In this document: in pieces, positions 1-5,630 of the stretch
Position numbering within the stretch: the first letter of the stretch is position 1
Layout of the letters: the number at the start of each line of letters is the position of its first letter
NCBI GenBank assembly: GCA_030039105.1
Contig: JASHQO010000056.1
Location: forward strand, 1 to 5,937
DNA: 5,937 nt
Reading direction: 5' to 3'
Source: Xanthobacteraceae bacterium
GTDB lineage: Bacteria; Pseudomonadota; Alphaproteobacteria; Rhizobiales; Xanthobacteraceae
The notes under the pieces: model-generated
What the model saw: the letters and a program-made list of their open reading frames with translations, nothing else
Databases searched by the model: none
Told to the model about the DNA's origin: nothing
Program-made: the position numbers and the translations under genes

Positions 1-1411
1 CCTTGGCGGCGAGCATGGCCTTGCGTTCTTTCTTGTCGGCGGTAGCGGCGAGCAGCTTCTTGAAAGTCAGCATCTCGCCGAACACGCTCGCGGTTTCCGC
101 GAGCGTCAGCGGCGTCGGCGCCATCAGCGCGCCGTTGTGCGCGGCCAGCACCTGATGCACGCCGTGGCCGAGCTCGTGGGCGAGCGTCATCACGTCGCGC
201 GGCTTGCCCTGGTAGTTGAGCAGCACGTACGGATGCGCCGACGGCGTGGTCGGATGCGAAAAGGCGCCCGGCGCCTTGCCCGGCCGCACCGGCGCGTCGA
301 TCCAGCGCTCGTCGAAGAACCGTTCGGCGATTGCGGCCATCTTCGGCGAGAACGCGCCATAGGCGGTGAGCACCGTGTTCTTGGCTTCGGTCCAGCCGAT
401 CTCGCGGCTCTTGATCTGGGGCAGCGGCGCGTTGCGATCCCAATACGGCAGCCGCTTCTTGCCGAACCATTTGGCCTTCAGCGCGTAATAACGATGCGAC
501 AGTCGCGGACAGGCGCCACGCACGGCGGCGACCAAGGCATCGACCACCTCGCGCTCGACCCGGTTCGACAGGTGGCGATCGTCGGCGATGTCGGCGAAGC
601 CGCGCCAGCGGTCGGAGATTTCCTTATCCTTGGCGAGCGTGTTGGTGATCAGCGCGAACTGCGCCACGTTGTCCTTGAACGTCGTCGCCAGCGCTTGCGC
701 CGCCGCCTTGCGCTTGGTGCCGTCGCGGTCCTGCATGAAATTCAGCGTCGGCTCGATGGCGAGCGACTTGCCGGACACTTTGAAGCGCAGGTTGGCGATA
801 GTGGCGTCGAATTGCCGGTTCCAGGCCGAATACGCCGTCATCGACTTTTCGTGAAACAGCTCCTCGACCCGGTCCTCGAGCTGATATGGGCGGTAGCGGC
901 GTACGTCGTCGAGCCAGGGCCGGTAATGCGCCAGCGCCGGATCGGCCAGCGCCGCGTCGAGCACCGCGTCCTCGATTCGGTTGAGCTCGAGCGTGAAGAA
1001 CAACAGATGCATCGACGCCGCGGTCATCCGCTCCTGCACGTCGCCGTAGAATTTGGTGCAGGCCGGATCGACCGTGTCGCCGGCGTGAACGAGCCCGGCA
1101 TAGGAGCCGAGCCGGCCCATCAGATCGTCGATTGCCTCGTAGCGCCGCACCGCTTCGGCGAGCGCCGCGCCGCCCTGCGGCGCAGCCGCGAGCGCGGCGA
1201 GCTTGCCCTTGTAGGCCGCCTCGAAGGCGACGCAGTCGGCGTCGGCGCGGTCGAGATCGCGCGTGATCGCCGGATCGTCGAGGCCGGCATAAAGGTCGGC
1301 GAGATTCCATTGCGGCAAAGCGCCGAGCGCGATCTTGGCCGCGATCCGGCCCTTCCCGGCCGGGCGCCTGGCCGCGGTTCTATTGGCGGTTTTCTTGGCG
1401 GCTCTCGGCAT
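1..1411 (-). CDS. pepF: Oligoendopeptidase F, M3 family zinc metallopeptidase (3' end outside window)
   Basis: This is a cytoplasmic zinc peptidase that hydrolyses oligopeptides (M3B/PepF family). The frame is open from the ATG at 1411 through 470 codons to the window edge. Family members are usually about 600 residues, so roughly the last fifth is missing. The zinc motif HELGH lies at residues 412-416 (bases 164-178) in the context AHELGHGVHQ. A downstream LAETASVFGE (residues 437-446) supplies the expected third zinc ligand, probably Glu439. The central part (about 110-320) reads like the PepF helical N-terminal region, with HYRPWLDDVRRYRPYQLED near 160. The first 20 residues are a basic Ala/Lys/Arg-rich extension. 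The start is supported by GAGGAG ten bases upstream; the next upstream ATG in this frame meets a stop after two codons. It diverges from the operon at 1551. The family is clear; substrate preference is not visible. Confidence 0.93.
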   Translation of the reverse strand, partial: MPRAAKKTANRTAARRPAGKGRIAAKIALGALPQWNLADLYAGLDDPAITRDLDRADADCVAFEAAYKGKLAALAAAPQGGAALAEAVRRYEAIDDLMGRLGSYAGLVHAGDTVDPACTKFYGDVQERMTAASMHLLFFTLELNRIEDAVLDAALADPALAHYRPWLDDVRRYRPYQLEDRVEELFHEKSMTAYSAWNRQFDATIANLRFKVSGKSLAIEPTLNFMQDRDGTKRKAAAQALATTFKDNVAQFALITNTLAKDKEISDRWRGFADIADDRHLSNRVEREVVDALVAAVRGACPRLSHRYYALKAKWFGKKRLPYWDRNAPLPQIKSREIGWTEAKNTVLTAYGAFSPKMAAIAERFFDERWIDAPVRPGKAPGAFSHPTTPSAHPYVLLNYQGKPRDVMTLAHELGHGVHQVLAAHNGALMAPTPLTLAETASVFGEMLTFKKLLAATADKKERKAMLAAK

Positions 1412-1421
1412 CGGCGCGGCG

Positions 1422-1427
1422 CTCCTC
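1422..1427 (-). promoter_or_regulatory. Ribosome binding site of pepF
   Basis: On the minus strand this reads GAGGAG, ten bases before the ATG at 1411. It decides the start, because the only nearby upstream in-frame ATG (complement of 1434-1436) is followed directly by an in-frame TGA. Confidence 0.7.
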
Positions 1428-1472
1428 ACGAGGCCATGATGTGGCGCGACACTGCGGCCGCCGCAAGGCCGC

Positions 1473-1501
1473 TTTCAATCGAATAAACGCCTCAGTATTC
1501 T
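1473..1501 (+). promoter_or_regulatory. Weak sigma-70-like promoter candidate in the divergent intergenic region
   Basis: The 139-base gap between the two divergent genes must hold promoters for both. The least G+C-rich part has TTTCAA (1473-1478), a 17-base spacer and TATTCT (1496-1501), which would start transcription near 1508, upstream of the ATG at 1551. Matches to TTGACA and TATAAT are only partial (about three and four of six), so this is a placeholder, not a firm call. I see no clear operator in the gap; the NotI-like GCGGCCGC near 1455 is probably just composition. Confidence 0.2.
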
Positions 1502-1550
1502 CGGCTCAGTCTTCCCCGCGCTCGCGAAGCGCGACATCCCGCGGGACGCG

Positions 1551-2612
1551 ATGCCGGTGCAACTGACCTCTAAGCTTTACGACGTCGACGACTTCGCCGC
1601 CGCGCAGGAGTTTTATCATGCCAACGGCTGGACCGACGGCCTTCCCGTCGTGCCGCCAACTCCGGCCGCGGTCGAGGCGTGCCTGGACTGGGCGCTGATG
1701 CCGCCGGACCAACTGATCGGCATCGAGCCGGTGCGCAGCCAGCCGATCACGGCGGAAAAGCTTGCCATCAACGCGGTGATGGCCGGCTGCCTGCCCATGC
1801 ACTTTCCCATCGTCGCCACCGCCTGGCAGGCGTTGATGAAGGAGGAGTTTCTGCTGCACGGCGTCACGTCGAGCACCGGCGGCGCGGCCCTCCTCGTCAT
1901 CATCAACGGCCCGATTCGCCTCGAGATCGGCGCCAGCTCGACGTTCAACGCGCTCGCCAACAGCGACCGCGCCACCGCCGCCATCGGCCGCGCCATGCGG
2001 CTGGCGCTGATCAATCTGCTCGACGCCCGCCCCGGCGGCATCGACCGCTCGACGCTCGGCCATCCCGGCAAATTCTCCTACTGCGTCGCCGAGGACGAGG
2101 AGGACACCGCCTGGCAGCCGCTGTCGGTCGCGCGCGGCATTCCCGAGGGCGTCTCCGCCGTGACCGTGATGGGCGCCATGGCGCCACGGCAGATCATGAA
2201 CGAGTGGACCAAGGACCCACGCGAGATCCTCGAAACTTTCGCCGCCGAGATGCGCGCCAACCAGCGCCATTATTCGATCTACGGCGGCAACTACGCCATC
2301 GTCATTCCAAAGCAATTGCGCGAGCCCATTCAAGACGCCGGCTGGACCAAGCGCGACATTGCCGAATTCATCCATGAGCGCGCCCGCATCCGCCGCGCCG
2401 AATGGGCCGAGGTCGGCAAGGGCGCGGTAGTGCGCGACCGCGGCGAGACGGTGCACACCGCGCTCGAATCGCCGGATCACCTGCTCGTTATCGCCGCGGG
2501 CGGCCCGGCCGGCGGCTTCGGCGCCGTCATTGCGCCGTGGTTCGGCAGCAAGACCAAGGCGGTGACGGCGGCGATCGGCGCCTGCGTCGATTGCGAGCCG
2601 CCGAAGAGATAG
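1551..2612 (+). CDS. 353-aa protein of unknown function with C-terminal CxxC, first gene of the UGSC selenoprotein operon
   Basis: No function can be assigned. The product has no signal peptide or membrane segment and looks like a soluble globular protein. Well-defined blocks are GWTDGLPVVPPT (residues 26-37), ITAEKLAINAVMAGCLP (66-82), LHGVTSSTGGAALLVIINGPI (102-122), ATAAIGRAMRLALINLL (141-157), STLGHPGKFSYCVAEDEE (167-184) and HYSIYGGNYAIVIP (240-253). From memory, this WTDGLPVVPPT pattern occurs in a widespread family of uncharacterised bacterial proteins often encoded next to, or fused with, UGSC-type small proteins; a database search would be needed to confirm that. Cysteines are at 44, 80, 178, 345 and 348; the last two form a CVDC motif six residues from the end, which could be a redox tail. 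The ATG at 1551 is the only sensible start near the conserved N-terminus; no strong Shine-Dalgarno precedes it. The selenoprotein gene begins 95 bases downstream on the same strand. The long reverse-strand open frame over this gene (1506-2480) is a G+C shadow. Confidence 0.85.
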   Translation: MPVQLTSKLYDVDDFAAAQEFYHANGWTDGLPVVPPTPAAVEACLDWALMPPDQLIGIEPVRSQPITAEKLAINAVMAGCLPMHFPIVATAWQALMKEEFLLHGVTSSTGGAALLVIINGPIRLEIGASSTFNALANSDRATAAIGRAMRLALINLLDARPGGIDRSTLGHPGKFSYCVAEDEEDTAWQPLSVARGIPEGVSAVTVMGAMAPRQIMNEWTKDPREILETFAAEMRANQRHYSIYGGNYAIVIPKQLREPIQDAGWTKRDIAEFIHERARIRRAEWAEVGKGAVVRDRGETVHTALESPDHLLVIAAGGPAGGFGAVIAPWFGSKTKAVTAAIGACVDCEPPKR

Positions 2613-2686
2613 TGCATGATCCGGAAAAAGCCGGCCCCCGGACTTGATCCGAGGGTGGACGCCGGTTTTTCGAAAAGATCATGCAC
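2612..2686. repeat. 75-bp imperfect palindrome (Bradyrhizobium-type intergenic repeat)
   Basis: The ends GTGCATGATC (2612-2621) and GATCATGCAC (2677-2686) are perfect 10-bp inverted repeats. Further in, AAAAA plus CCGGC (2625-2629 and 2631-2635, with one bulged G) pairs with GCCGGTTTTT (2661-2670). An inner hairpin forms between CCCCGG (2636-2641) and CC-G-GGG (2649-2655) around the loop ACTTGAT. The whole element can fold as one long hairpin or cruciform and begins on the last base of the upstream stop codon. From memory, the GCATGATCCGGAAAA...TTTTCGAAAAGATCATGC pattern is a frequent intergenic repeat in Bradyrhizobium relatives, and the inner CCCGGACTTGATCCG core recurs in other Hyphomicrobiales repeats. 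It lies inside the putative operon transcript and may affect mRNA stability or the ratio of the flanking proteins. It has no T-run at the 3' side expected of an intrinsic terminator. Confidence 0.85.
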
Positions 2687-2707
2687 CACTGAAGTAGAGC
2701 AAGACCA

Positions 2708-3232
2708 ATGATCCTGCGCGTGCTCGATCCGACCAATGAGCGTAAAGCCGCCGGCGGCGAACCGGCGCCGCGGCCCGCCTCGCTCAAAGGCAAGACAATA
2801 GGCTTCATCTCCAACGGCAAGGAAGGCACCGCCGGCTTCTTCGCCCATCTCGACCGCATGCTGCGCGACGAGTTCGGCGTCGCCGACGTGGTGTTCCGCC
2901 GCAAGGCGAACTACAGCGCGCCGGCCGCCGCCGCCATCGTCGACGAGATCAAGAACTGGCAGGCAGTCGTCACCGGCGTCGGCGATTGAGGAAGCTGCTC
3001 ATCGTGCAGTCTGCACGACGCAGTCACGGCAGAACGGCAAGGCATCCCCGCCATCGGCGTGATGACGGCGCGTTTCGTCAGCGCCGCCGAGATGATGGCT
3101 CGCGTGCTCGGCATGCCGGGCTATAAATTCGTCACCATCGGCCATCCGATCAGCAACGCCTCGGACGCGCAGCTCGCCGCCTATGCGCGCGCGACCATCG
3201 CGCAGGCCCGGCCGTTATTGTTGCGCAGTTGA
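2708..3232 (+). CDS. UGSC-family selenoprotein (selenocysteine at residue 94, TGA 2987-2989)
   Basis: One 174-residue product is read through an in-frame TGA. The first 93 residues (from MILRVLDPTNERK, with KGKTIGFISNGKEGT at 27-41, ending AVVTGVGD) continue after the TGA as GSCSSCSLHDAVTAERQGIP and then IGVMTARFVSAAEMMARVLGMPGYKFVTIGHP, with no frameshift, to the TGA at 3230-3232. This gives U94-G95-S96-C97-S98-S99-C100: a U-x-x-C redox pair plus a third thiol. A strong hairpin sits directly after the TGA (separate entry). From memory, the family is known as UGSC-type (seleno)proteins, with Cys forms reading GDCGSC; the biochemical function is not known to me. An alpha/beta fold is likely, with the motif at the end of a strand, as in thiol oxidoreductases. 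The ATG at 2708 has only a weak purine-rich site (GTAGAG). Standard gene calling would stop at residue 93. The alternative, a nonsense-mutated gene, is unlikely because both halves remain clean and the SECIS-like hairpin is well placed. Function in the cell needs SelA, SelB, SelD and tRNA-Sec encoded elsewhere. Confidence 0.9.
2990..3024 (+). promoter_or_regulatory. Bacterial SECIS element (selenocysteine insertion hairpin)
   Basis: Within the coding region just after the TGA, TCGTGCA (3002-3008) pairs perfectly with TGCACGA (3012-3018), leaving GTC in the loop. A lower stem, CTGC (2995-2998) with GCAG (3020-3023), extends it across a 3x1 internal loop (2999-3001 against 3019). The loop G-U falls at bases 20-21 after the TGA, the same distance as I recall for E. 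coli fdhF, whose apical sequence TGCAGGTCTGCA is nearly identical to TGCAGTCTGCA here. The bulged U below the fdhF loop is not obvious here. SelB would bind this hairpin to deliver Sec-tRNA. The stem also encodes SSCSLHD, so both sequence layers are constrained. Confidence 0.85.
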
Positions 3233-3238
3233 TCGCAC

Positions 3239-3245
3239 GAGGAGG
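3239..3245 (+). promoter_or_regulatory. Strong ribosome binding site of the GNAT gene
   Basis: GAGGAGG begins seven bases after the selenoprotein stop codon. The codon at the ideal spacing (five bases later, 3251) is ATC rather than ATG, which makes this site important: it shows that initiation is meant to occur here and not at the GTG at 3383. Confidence 0.75.
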
Positions 3246-3250
3246 TCGCA

Positions 3251-3772
3251 ATCGCCATCGATCTGCGCGAATGGGACCGCCACGTCACGCTGCCCGACGG
3301 CCAGGCGGTTCATATCCGCCCGCTGCGCCCGGACGACGAACCGCTCTACGGGCCGTTCGTCGCCGCCATCACCGCGGACGACGTGCGCCTGCGCTTCTTC
3401 GGCGCCGTCAAGGAGTTCAGCCACGACTTCCTCGCCCGCTTCGTCAACGTCGACTACGCCAAGGCCATGGCCTTCATCGCGCTCGACGACGCAACGGGCG
3501 CGATGCTCGGCGTCGGCCGCCTGCACGACAAGGCGGGCACCACTGCCGGTGAATACGCCATCATCGTCCGCTCCGACCTCAAGAGCCACGGGCTCGGCTG
3601 GCAGCTCATGCAAATGCTCATCGCCTACGCCCGCGCCAAGGGCCTGCGCAGCATCGAAGGCCAAGTGCTGCACGAGAACGAAGCGATGTTGCAGATGTGC
3701 CGGGAGCTTGGGTTTGAGATCGGCGAGGATCCGGACGTGCGCTCCGTCTGCAATGTTCGGCTGACGCTGTAG
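3251..3772 (+). CDS. GNAT family N-acetyltransferase, Pat-like, with non-canonical (ATC) or damaged start
   Basis: This is an acetyl-CoA-dependent N-acetyltransferase; the substrate is unknown. From 3251 the product is 173 residues. VHIRPLRPDDEPLYGPFVAAITADDVRLRFFG (residues 20-51) matches the start of the GNAT domain attached to bacterial protein acetyltransferases of the Pat type. The acetyl-CoA pyrophosphate loop is RSDLKSHGLGWQLM (107-120, the R/Q-x-x-G-x-G/A pattern), and VLHENEAMLQMCRELGF (139-155) is the usual C-terminal helix-strand block. No ATG, GTG or TTG lies between the in-frame stop at 3230-3232 and the GTG at 3383. Starting at 3383 would remove the first 44 residues, including the first strand of the fold. 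The GAGGAGG at 3239-3245 points to ATC at 3251, or CTG at 3263 as a poorer option. It shares the reading frame of the selenoprotein and starts 18 bases after its stop, so translational coupling is likely. Family is sure; the 5' boundary is not. Confidence 0.85.
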   Translation: MAIDLREWDRHVTLPDGQAVHIRPLRPDDEPLYGPFVAAITADDVRLRFFGAVKEFSHDFLARFVNVDYAKAMAFIALDDATGAMLGVGRLHDKAGTTAGEYAIIVRSDLKSHGLGWQLMQMLIAYARAKGLRSIEGQVLHENEAMLQMCRELGFEIGEDPDVRSVCNVRLTL

Positions 3773-3817
3773 CGGCACGGCGGCCTGAACTCCGAAGTTG
3801 TCGTGGCCGTCGTGCCG
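3773..3817. terminator. Inverted repeat immediately after the operon, possible terminator
   Basis: CGGCACGGCGGCC (3773-3785), beginning right after the GNAT stop codon, pairs with GGCCGTCGTGCCG (3805-3817) over 13 positions with one G-T wobble. The loop contains a smaller AACT/AGTT hairpin. No T-run follows, so it is either a weak or Rho-assisted terminator or another member of a dispersed palindromic repeat. Its position between the operon and an independently regulated gene favours a transcription-boundary role. Confidence 0.45.
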
Positions 3818-3852
3818 GGCATGACGAACCCGAAACAGCGAGCGGCTGCCGC

Positions 3853-3867
3853 TTAACACCCCATTAA
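3853..3867. promoter_or_regulatory. CtrA-type binding site (TTAA-N7-TTAA) upstream of the response regulator
   Basis: TTAA (3853-3856), a seven-base spacer CACCCCA, and TTAA (3864-3867) match the full CtrA site known from Caulobacter and other alphaproteobacteria, except for G in place of the final C. The site lies 67 bases before the ATG at 3935, a normal promoter distance. Eight specified A/T positions at the exact spacing are striking in this G+C-rich sequence. CtrA is the cell-cycle master response regulator of the class. A small inverted repeat GTGCC/GGCAC (3883-3887 and 3895-3899) follows in the probable leader. I see no convincing -10 element. Confidence 0.55.
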
Positions 3868-3934
3868 GCCTCCCGGCGCAAAGTGCCCCGAAACGGCACA
3901 GCCGAGTGCGTGCCGCGCGTAGCCGGGGTCCCTC

Positions 3935-5458
3935 ATGGCCATTCTCGTTGTCGACGACGATCCGGTGCAGTGCCGGCTTCTGGAAAACATGGTGCAGAAG
4001 TCGGGCTACGAGGCGATCGTGCTCGACAATGGCGACGCGGCGCTGGCGCTGCTTGGCGGCGCCGACGGGGACCGGGTCGATTGCGTGATCCTCGATCTCG
4101 TCATGCCGAACCTCGACGGGCTCGGCGTGCTGGCGCGGCTGCGCCAGGCGGCGATCAACGTGCCGGTGATCGTGCAGACGGCGCACGGCGGCATCGACAA
4201 TGTGGTGTCGGCGATGCGCGCCGGCGCCGTCGATTTCGTGGTCAAGCCGGTTGGCGTCGAGCGGTTGGCGGTCTCGATCCGCAACGCGCTCAATACCAGC
4301 GCGCTCGAAGGCGAGCTCAACCGCATCAAGCACAGCCGCAGCGGCACACTCAGCTTCAACGACATCATCACCAAGAGCGCCAATATGCAGGCCGTGCTGC
4401 GCATGGCCGAGAAGGCCGCGGCCTCGACCATCCCGGTGCAGATTTCTGGCGAGTCCGGCGTCGGCAAGGAATTGATCGCGCGCGCCATCCACGGCTCGAG
4501 CGAGCGGCGCGCAAAACCGTTCGTCGCGGTGAACTGCGGCGCGATGCCGGAAAATCTCGTCGAATCGATTCTGTTTGGGCACGAAAAAGGCTCGTTCACC
4601 GGCGCCACCGAGCGTCACACCGGAAAATTCGTCGAGGCGTCGGGCGGCACGCTGTTCCTCGACGAGGTCGGCGAATTGCCGGCGGCGGCGCAGGTCAAGC
4701 TGCTGCGCGCCATCCAGGAAAACGAGGTCGAGCCGGTCGGCGCCCGTAAGGCGGTCAAGGTCGACGTCCGCATCGTATCGGCGACGAACCGCGACCTGAT
4801 CGCCGACGTCAAAGCCGGGCGTTTCCGCGAAGACCTGTTCTATCGGCTGCACGTCTTTCCGATCACGGTGCCGCCGCTGCGCGAGCGCCCCGCTGACATT
4901 CCGGCGCTGGCACGCCATCTCCTGGCGCGCTTCGCCGCCGAGGAGGGCAAGCGCATCCGCCTGATCGCACCGGACGCGCTGCAGCTTCTGGCCGCCTATC
5001 AATGGCCGGGCAATATCCGCCAGCTCGAAAACACCTTATTCCGCGCCGTGGTGCTGGCCGAGGGCGACACCATCGGGCTTGCGGAATTTCCGCAGGTTTC
5101 GGCACAGGTCTCGGCCCAGCCAGGCCACGCCGCCGATCTGGTGCCGGAGCTCGATCAGCCGATGACACTTGCGGCGCCGTTCGTCGACCATCCGGCAGCG
5201 CCGCCGGCTGTCCCGGTCGACGCCGTGCCGGTGCTCGACGCTGCCGGCGAGGTGCGGCCGCTCGAGGATGTCGAAGCGGAGCTGATCCGCTACGCCATAA
5301 CCCACTACCGGGGCCAGATGTCGGAGGTGGCGCGGCGCCTGCAGATCGGCCGCTCCACCCTCTATCGCAAGCTCGAAGCGCTCGGCCTGAATACCGTGCG
5401 CGAAGAGGACGATACCGACGGCGTTGCCGCAGAGCGACAGCCGGCGAAATTCGCCTAG
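3935..5458 (+). CDS. NtrC-type sigma-54-dependent response regulator
   Basis: This is a two-component transcription activator that remodels sigma-54 RNA polymerase after phosphorylation. Of 507 residues, 1-120 are a receiver domain with the acidic pocket D7-D9, phospho-acceptor D54 (VILDLVMP), T82 and K104. Residues 140-375 are the AAA+ domain: Walker A GESGVGKE (172-179), the sigma-54 contact loop GSFTGA (219-224, the common Ser variant of GAFTGA), Walker B GGTLFLDEVGE (237-247), VSATNRDL (281-288), FREDLFYRL (297-305) and sensor II WPGNIRQLENTL (357-368). A Pro/Ala-rich linker of about 55 residues (386-440) leads to a Fis-type helix-turn-helix at 444-483 (QMSEVARRLQIGRSTLYRKL). All key residues are present, so it should be active. 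The ATG at 3935 fits the usual receiver start (MAILVVDDDP); its Shine-Dalgarno is poor. No histidine kinase is in the window, so the partner is unknown. Likely regulated by CtrA through the site at 3853, and a likely activator of the sigma-54 promoter at 5582. Confidence 0.95.
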   Translation: MAILVVDDDPVQCRLLENMVQKSGYEAIVLDNGDAALALLGGADGDRVDCVILDLVMPNLDGLGVLARLRQAAINVPVIVQTAHGGIDNVVSAMRAGAVDFVVKPVGVERLAVSIRNALNTSALEGELNRIKHSRSGTLSFNDIITKSANMQAVLRMAEKAAASTIPVQISGESGVGKELIARAIHGSSERRAKPFVAVNCGAMPENLVESILFGHEKGSFTGATERHTGKFVEASGGTLFLDEVGELPAAAQVKLLRAIQENEVEPVGARKAVKVDVRIVSATNRDLIADVKAGRFREDLFYRLHVFPITVPPLRERPADIPALARHLLARFAAEEGKRIRLIAPDALQLLAAYQWPGNIRQLENTLFRAVVLAEGDTIGLAEFPQVSAQVSAQPGHAADLVPELDQPMTLAAPFVDHPAAPPAVPVDAVPVLDAAGEVRPLEDVEAELIRYAITHYRGQMSEVARRLQIGRSTLYRKLEALGLNTVREEDDTDGVAAERQPAKFA

Positions 5459-5581
5459 TTCCCCGGGATTTTGCCCGTTGCGCGCAGGACAAAGCATGGC
5501 CGGCTCACGTAAGGTGCAAGCGCCGCGGGCTTTGGTGCGGATTTTCACACTAATGCCCATTTGGGGAACTTTAACCTCAGA

Positions 5582-5597
5582 CGGCAGGAGGCTTGCG
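5582..5597 (+). promoter_or_regulatory. Candidate sigma-54 (-24/-12) promoter for the downstream exported protein
   Basis: CGGCAGGAGGCTTGCG matches the consensus TGGCACG-N4-TTGCW at the key places: GG (5583-5584), exactly ten bases, then GC (5595-5596), with GGCA and TTGC blocks intact. Mismatches are the first base, the C of CACG and the last base. Transcription would start near 5608, just upstream of GGAGGG (5615-5620) and the ATG at 5631. It lies directly behind a sigma-54 activator gene, which raises the likelihood. Upstream, TTAAC at 5571-5575 is a CtrA half-site with a degenerate partner. The rest of the 172-base gap (5459-5581) holds nothing else I can name. Confidence 0.55.
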
Positions 5598-5630
5598 CCC
5601 CGTTGCGCAGGCCTGGAGGGAGAATGTGCA

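Noticed and set aside
137..1486. 449-aa plus-strand open frame opposite pepF
   Set aside because: Arg/Gly/Val-rich shadow of a clear M3 peptidase with an intact HELGH motif on the other strand; no recognisable protein blocks.
1506..2480. 324-aa minus-strand open frame over the 353-aa gene
   Set aside because: Low-complexity Arg/Gly/Ala composition typical of antisense shadows in G+C-rich DNA; the plus-strand product has coherent blocks and operon context.
2708..2989. Stand-alone 93-aa protein ending at the TGA
   Set aside because: The frame continues with motif-consistent sequence, and a SECIS-like hairpin is placed correctly; truncation would remove all the cysteines.
3230..3232. Second TGA as another selenocysteine joining the UGSC and GNAT frames
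   Set aside because: The two genes share a frame, but no SECIS-like hairpin follows this TGA, and a strong Shine-Dalgarno just after it marks separate initiation.
3895..3909. GGCAC...GC as a sigma-54 promoter for the response regulator
   Set aside because: The GG to GC spacing is eleven bases rather than ten and the TTGC block is absent.
3215..5002. 595-aa minus-strand open frame
   Set aside because: Spans across the GNAT gene, a regulatory intergenic region and the AAA+ domain of the response regulator, all strongly supported on the plus strand.
5443..5455. GGCGAAATTCGCC palindrome at the end of the response regulator gene as a terminator
   Set aside because: Only about five pairs with a three-base loop and no T-run; too weak to call.
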